From positions 1 to 7,945 of the forward strand of contig NZ_JAKDJU010000139.1 in the NCBI RefSeq assembly GCF_030453725.1: a stretch of 7,945 nt of DNA, written 5' to 3'. Each line of letters opens with the position of its first letter. Position 1 is the stretch's first letter. Both the position numbers and the translations under genes were made by a program. Shown here piece by piece: positions 5,591-7,945 of this stretch. The notes beneath the pieces were generated by a model. It made no database searches. It was not told the origin of the DNA and saw only the letters and a program-made list of their open reading frames with translations. This stretch comes from Brevibacterium picturae (GTDB lineage Bacteria > Actinomycetota > Actinomycetes > Actinomycetales > Brevibacteriaceae).

Positions 5591-6360
5591 TGCTGCTCGA
5601 AATTCGTGGGCTCGGGAAACGCTTCGGCGGGCTCGACGCCGTCAGGAACGTCGACCTTGATGTGCAGGAAGGACAGGTCACCGCTGTGATCGGCCCCAAT
5701 GGTGCCGGGAAATCAACGCTGTTCAACCTCATTCACGGGTTCTACCGCCCCACTTCCGGGAGCGTGGCCTTCAACGGTCGTGATATCACTCATTCGTCTC
5801 CGCACAATTCCGTCAGCGGAGGAATCGCGCGCACCTTTCAGACGACGCACCTCTTCGACGACTCGACGCTGCTGGAGAATGTCCTGGCCGGACGCATCGT
5901 CCGCTCCAAGTCCAATGTCTTCGATGCGATCTTCCACACTCCACGACACCGACGCGAATCCGCACTCAACCACGACAAGGCGCTCGAGGCGCTCGAATTC
6001 TGCGACGTCGCCGAATTCCGACATGATCTCGCCTCCAATGTTCCTCAAGAAGTGCAGAAGCGCACGGCTGTCGCCATGGCATTGGCAACCGAACCGGAGC
6101 TGATGCTCCTCGATGAGCCGGCTGGGGGCATTCCCGAGGAGGAGACGACGGATTTCGGCAACCTCATTCGTTCCCTGCCCAGTCGCGGAGTGTCCGTGCT
6201 GCTGGTTGAACACAAAATGTCGATGATCATGGATCTGGCGGACACAATTCTGGTCCTCGATCACGGTCAGAAACTGGCGATCGGCTCCCCCGCGGAGATC
6301 CAGAGCAATCCGGACGTGATCCGTGCCTACTTGGGCTCGACCAAGGATGAGGAGAACTGA
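5590..6360 (+). CDS. livG: Branched-chain amino acid-type ABC transporter ATP-binding protein LivG
   Basis: A 256-residue nucleotide-binding subunit that pairs with LivF to power the LivH/LivM pore. It has Walker A GPNGAGKST (35-43), Q-loop Q84 in ARTFQTTHLF, Walker B LMLLDEP with D175 and catalytic E176, switch histidine H208 in LLVEHKM, and the LivG-type C-terminus ending in IRAYLGS. The ABC signature is odd: where LivG proteins normally read about LPYGVQK or LSYGDQR, this has VPQEVQK (151-157), lacking the key Ser and Gly. The codons at 6040-6060 are unambiguous, so this is not an ORF-boundary artefact. The start is the ATG at 5590 overlapping the livM stop (TGATG). The in-frame GTG one codon earlier is possible but less likely given AGGAGGAG upstream. 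Confidence 0.94.
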   Translation: MLLEIRGLGKRFGGLDAVRNVDLDVQEGQVTAVIGPNGAGKSTLFNLIHGFYRPTSGSVAFNGRDITHSSPHNSVSGGIARTFQTTHLFDDSTLLENVLAGRIVRSKSNVFDAIFHTPRHRRESALNHDKALEALEFCDVAEFRHDLASNVPQEVQKRTAVAMALATEPELMLLDEPAGGIPEEETTDFGNLIRSLPSRGVSVLLVEHKMSMIMDLADTILVLDHGQKLAIGSPAEIQSNPDVIRAYLGSTKDEEN

Positions 6361-7064
6361 TGCTCTCATTGGAGAACATAAACGTCGGCTATGACGCAAC
6401 AGACGTGCTCCACGGAGTGAGCGTCACAGCCCGGCCCGGTGAACTGACGGTGATCCTCGGAGCGAACGGCTCTGGCAAGACCACACTGTTCAAAACCATC
6501 AGCGGACTGCTGCGAACTCGCTCGGGATCGATCGAGTACAACGGTCAGACGATCCGCCGGACACGTCCGAGCTCCATCGTCAAGCTCGGCATCGCACAGT
6601 GCCCCGAGGGGCGGCACCTGTTCGGAAAGATGTCGGTGGAGAAGAATCTGCGCTTGGGCACCTATCCGCACAGGAACCGGGCCCGCACCGAGGAGATCCT
6701 GAGCGACGTGCTCGATCTGTTTCCCATCCTGAAGGAGAAGGCAGCTCAACCGGCAGGCTCGCTCTCAGGTGGGCAGCAGCAGATGGTGTCGATCGGTCGC
6801 GCGCTGATGTCAGACCCGAGTCTGCTGATCTTGGACGAGCCCTCCATGGGTCTGGCTCCCCTGGTCGTCGAACAGGTGCTCGAGTCGATCGCGCAGATCA
6901 ACAGGAACGGGATCGGCGTCCTGCTCAGCGAACAGAACGCAAAGGCCTCACTGTCTATCGCTCACCGCGGATATGTGCTGGCCGAAGGACGTGTGGTGCT
7001 CGCCGACGATGCCGACAAGCTGCTGGACAATCCCCAGGTTCAGGCAGCCTACTTGGGCCTGTGA
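6360..7064 (+). CDS. livF: Branched-chain amino acid-type ABC transporter ATP-binding protein LivF
   Basis: A 234-residue second ATPase subunit of the importer, the usual LivF size. Walker A is GANGSGKT (34-41), the Q-loop region is CPEGRHLFGKMSVEKNL (81-97, with Glu at the Gln position as is common in LivF), the signature LSGGQ (135-139) is intact, and Walker B is LLILDEPSMGLAP (155-167) with D159 and E160. The H-loop position is Q192 in SEQNA; Gln here is normal for LivF, although VEQNA is the commoner form. The C-terminus YVLAEGRVVL...YLGL is also family-typical. The ATG overlaps the livG stop by one base (TGATG), with GAGGAG (6349-6354) as ribosome binding site. It is the last gene of the operon, followed by the inverted repeat at 7101-7140. 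Confidence 0.95.
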   Translation: MLSLENINVGYDATDVLHGVSVTARPGELTVILGANGSGKTTLFKTISGLLRTRSGSIEYNGQTIRRTRPSSIVKLGIAQCPEGRHLFGKMSVEKNLRLGTYPHRNRARTEEILSDVLDLFPILKEKAAQPAGSLSGGQQQMVSIGRALMSDPSLLILDEPSMGLAPLVVEQVLESIAQINRNGIGVLLSEQNAKASLSIAHRGYVLAEGRVVLADDADKLLDNPQVQAAYLGL

Positions 7065-7100
7065 ACGTTCCCTGAGCGAAGAACCTGCACTACCGCGGCG

Positions 7101-7140
7101 AGTGGTGCCTCGGCCTGCCCCGTCGTGACGAGGCACCACT
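7101..7140. terminator. Bidirectional terminator-like inverted repeat between convergent genes
   Basis: AGTGGTGCCTCG (7101-7112) and CGAGGCACCACT (7129-7140) form a perfect 12-bp stem with a 16-base loop. It sits between livF (ends 7064) and the convergent yciO-type gene (stop at 7146-7148), so it can end transcription from both sides. No T-run follows on either strand, as is common for actinobacterial terminators. Confidence 0.75.
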
Positions 7141-7145
7141 GACGC

Positions 7146-7766
7146 TCATTCGAAGCGTGACACGTCACCGGCCCCGACGCGTGCGACCTCCGGCTCCCGA
7201 CCAGTGAAGTCGATGACGGAGGTGGGGACAGTGCCCGGCACTCCGGACTCGATGACGACGTCCACGTCGTGACCGATCTGATCGACGACATCATCAGCCT
7301 GGGTCAGCGGATCCTCGGCTCCGGGCAGCAGCAGGGTCGACGACAGAATGGGCTCGCCCATCGCCTCAACGAGCGCGAGAGCTGTCACATTCTGCGGGAT
7401 CCGTGCACCGACCGAGTGTTTCTTGGCATGCATCATTCGACGCGGGACTTCCTTGGTCGCCTTCATGATGAATGTGTAGGGGCCGGGAGTCATCGACTTG
7501 ATGACCCTGAAGTCGGAATTGTCGACGATGACGAACTGCCCCAGTTGTGCGAAGTCCCGGCACATCAGAGTGAAGTGATGTTTCGAGTCCAACTGCCTGA
7601 TTCGCGTGATCCGCTCGATGCCCGCCTTGTTGTCCAGTGCGCAGCCCAGCGCATAGCACGAGTCTGTGGGGTAGGCGATCAGCCCACCGTCCCGCAGAGT
7701 CTGCGCGGCCTTCTCGATCATTCGGTTCTGTGGGTTCTCGGGATGGATATTCAGTAGTGTCGCCAT
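7146..7766 (-). CDS. yciO: YciO family protein (Sua5/YciO/YrdC, L-threonylcarbamoyladenylate synthase-like)
   Basis: A 206-residue cytoplasmic protein whose whole length follows the E. coli YciO pattern as I remember it: IHPENPQNRMI (7-17), AYPTDSCYALGC (31-42), RIRQLDSKHHFTLMCRD (55-71), TPGPYTFIMKATKEVPRR (93-110), GARIP (120-124), LSSTLLLPG (141-149) and PTSVIDFT (181-188). Sua5/YrdC relatives make threonylcarbamoyl-AMP from threonine, bicarbonate and ATP for tRNA t6A modification. YciO members share the fold, but their cellular role is less certain and they usually cannot simply replace YrdC. There is no C-terminal Sua5 domain. No good Shine-Dalgarno precedes the ATG at 7766, and a TAGCAT -10-like element sits six bases from it, suggesting a leaderless mRNA. 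The gene is convergent with livF and probably functionally unrelated to the importer. Confidence 0.92.
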   Translation of the reverse strand: MATLLNIHPENPQNRMIEKAAQTLRDGGLIAYPTDSCYALGCALDNKAGIERITRIRQLDSKHHFTLMCRDFAQLGQFVIVDNSDFRVIKSMTPGPYTFIMKATKEVPRRMMHAKKHSVGARIPQNVTALALVEAMGEPILSSTLLLPGAEDPLTQADDVVDQIGHDVDVVIESGVPGTVPTSVIDFTGREPEVARVGAGDVSRFE

Positions 7767-7771
7767 ACTTC

Positions 7772-7777
7772 ATGCTA
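7772..7777 (-). promoter_or_regulatory. Putative -10 element of the yciO-type gene (leaderless)
   Basis: On the minus strand TAGCAT (TAnnnT) is followed by five bases, GAAGT, and then the ATG, so transcription would start at or next to the start codon. No convincing -35 is seen about 17 bp upstream. Leaderless genes with this spacing are common in actinobacteria. The call rests on one hexamer. Confidence 0.35.
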
Positions 7778-7842
7778 ACCACTCACAGCACACGAGGCGA
7801 GAGGCGTGGCGTATTCAGTCGGACAATTCATCGCCCGCCTGC

Positions 7843-7945
7843 CTATTGCATCAATTCCTCGGCGACTCGTCCGAACTTGTCATCAGTGGCCCATCCGCAG
7901 TCGCCGACGACGTCTCTTCCTCTGCAGTCGTCTCCCCTGTTGCCG
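7843..7945 (-). CDS. Possible C-terminal fragment of an unidentified protein (5' end outside window)
   Basis: From the right edge a minus-strand frame stays open for 33 codons and ends in TAG at 7843-7845. Its last part reads GDCGWATDDKFGRVAEELMQ, an acidic, helix-like C-terminus with plausible GC-rich codons. The residues nearer the edge use AGG and AGA arginine codons and look less typical. The plus-strand frames here are Arg-rich and look non-coding. I do not recognise the family. It would lie upstream of, and in the same direction as, the yciO-type gene with a 76-bp gap. A fragment this short could be chance. Confidence 0.3.
   Translation of the reverse strand, partial: GNRGDDCRGRDVVGDCGWATDDKFGRVAEELMQ

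Noticed and set aside
7269..7757. Plus-strand frame antisense to the yciO-type gene
   Set aside because: The minus-strand frame matches YciO end to end; the antisense frame resembles no protein I know.
1..7945. CRISPR arrays, IS elements, phage or toxin-antitoxin genes, tRNA genes
   Set aside because: No regularly spaced repeats, terminal inverted repeats with a transposase, or cloverleaf-like sequences were seen on either strand.

Overview
The window reads as chromosomal DNA from a high-GC Gram-positive bacterium (Actinobacteria, possibly a Micrococcales or Brevibacterium-like lineage). This is inferred from the GC-rich codon usage, the Gly/Ser/Asp-rich linker after the lipobox of the binding protein, the TAnnnT-type -10 elements, and a probable leaderless gene. 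The genus is a guess. There are no tRNA or rRNA genes, CRISPR arrays, transposases, integrases or phage genes, and I see no clear sign of horizontal transfer.

Layout. On the left, two minus-strand genes form one unit: an SDR-family 3-oxoacyl/3-hydroxyacyl reductase (1218-1961) followed by an acetyl-CoA acetyltransferase-type thiolase (1142 down to 1, whose C-terminus lies beyond the window). A 367-bp divergent control region (1962-2328) separates them from a five-gene plus-strand operon. That operon encodes a complete branched-chain-amino-acid-type (HAAT) ABC importer: a lipoprotein binding protein (2329-3552), LivH (3651-4517), LivM (4514-5590), LivG (5590-6360) and LivF (6360-7064). The last four genes are translationally coupled by 1- or 4-base overlaps. 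A structured 98-bp spacer separates the binding-protein gene from livH. A strong inverted repeat at 7101-7140 closes the operon and also serves the convergent minus-strand yciO-type gene (7146-7766). The right edge holds what may be the C-terminal end of another minus-strand gene (7843-7945), low confidence.

How the genes may work together. The transporter would capture a small carboxylate or amino acid outside the membrane and pump it in. The divergent reductase and thiolase catalyse the third and fourth steps of a beta-oxidation-type acyl-CoA spiral. Their shared control region carries two related 18-bp imperfect palindromes, one toward each transcription unit. The importer may therefore bring in a carboxylic acid (branched-chain, aromatic or fatty-acid-like) that is degraded as its CoA ester, rather than serve plain Leu/Ile/Val nutrition. 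This is inference; the sequence does not reveal the substrate.

Nothing in the window amounts to a convincingly new biological system. The points most worth a second look are the divergent operator architecture, the degenerate ABC signature in LivG, and the structured spacer between the binding-protein gene and livH.
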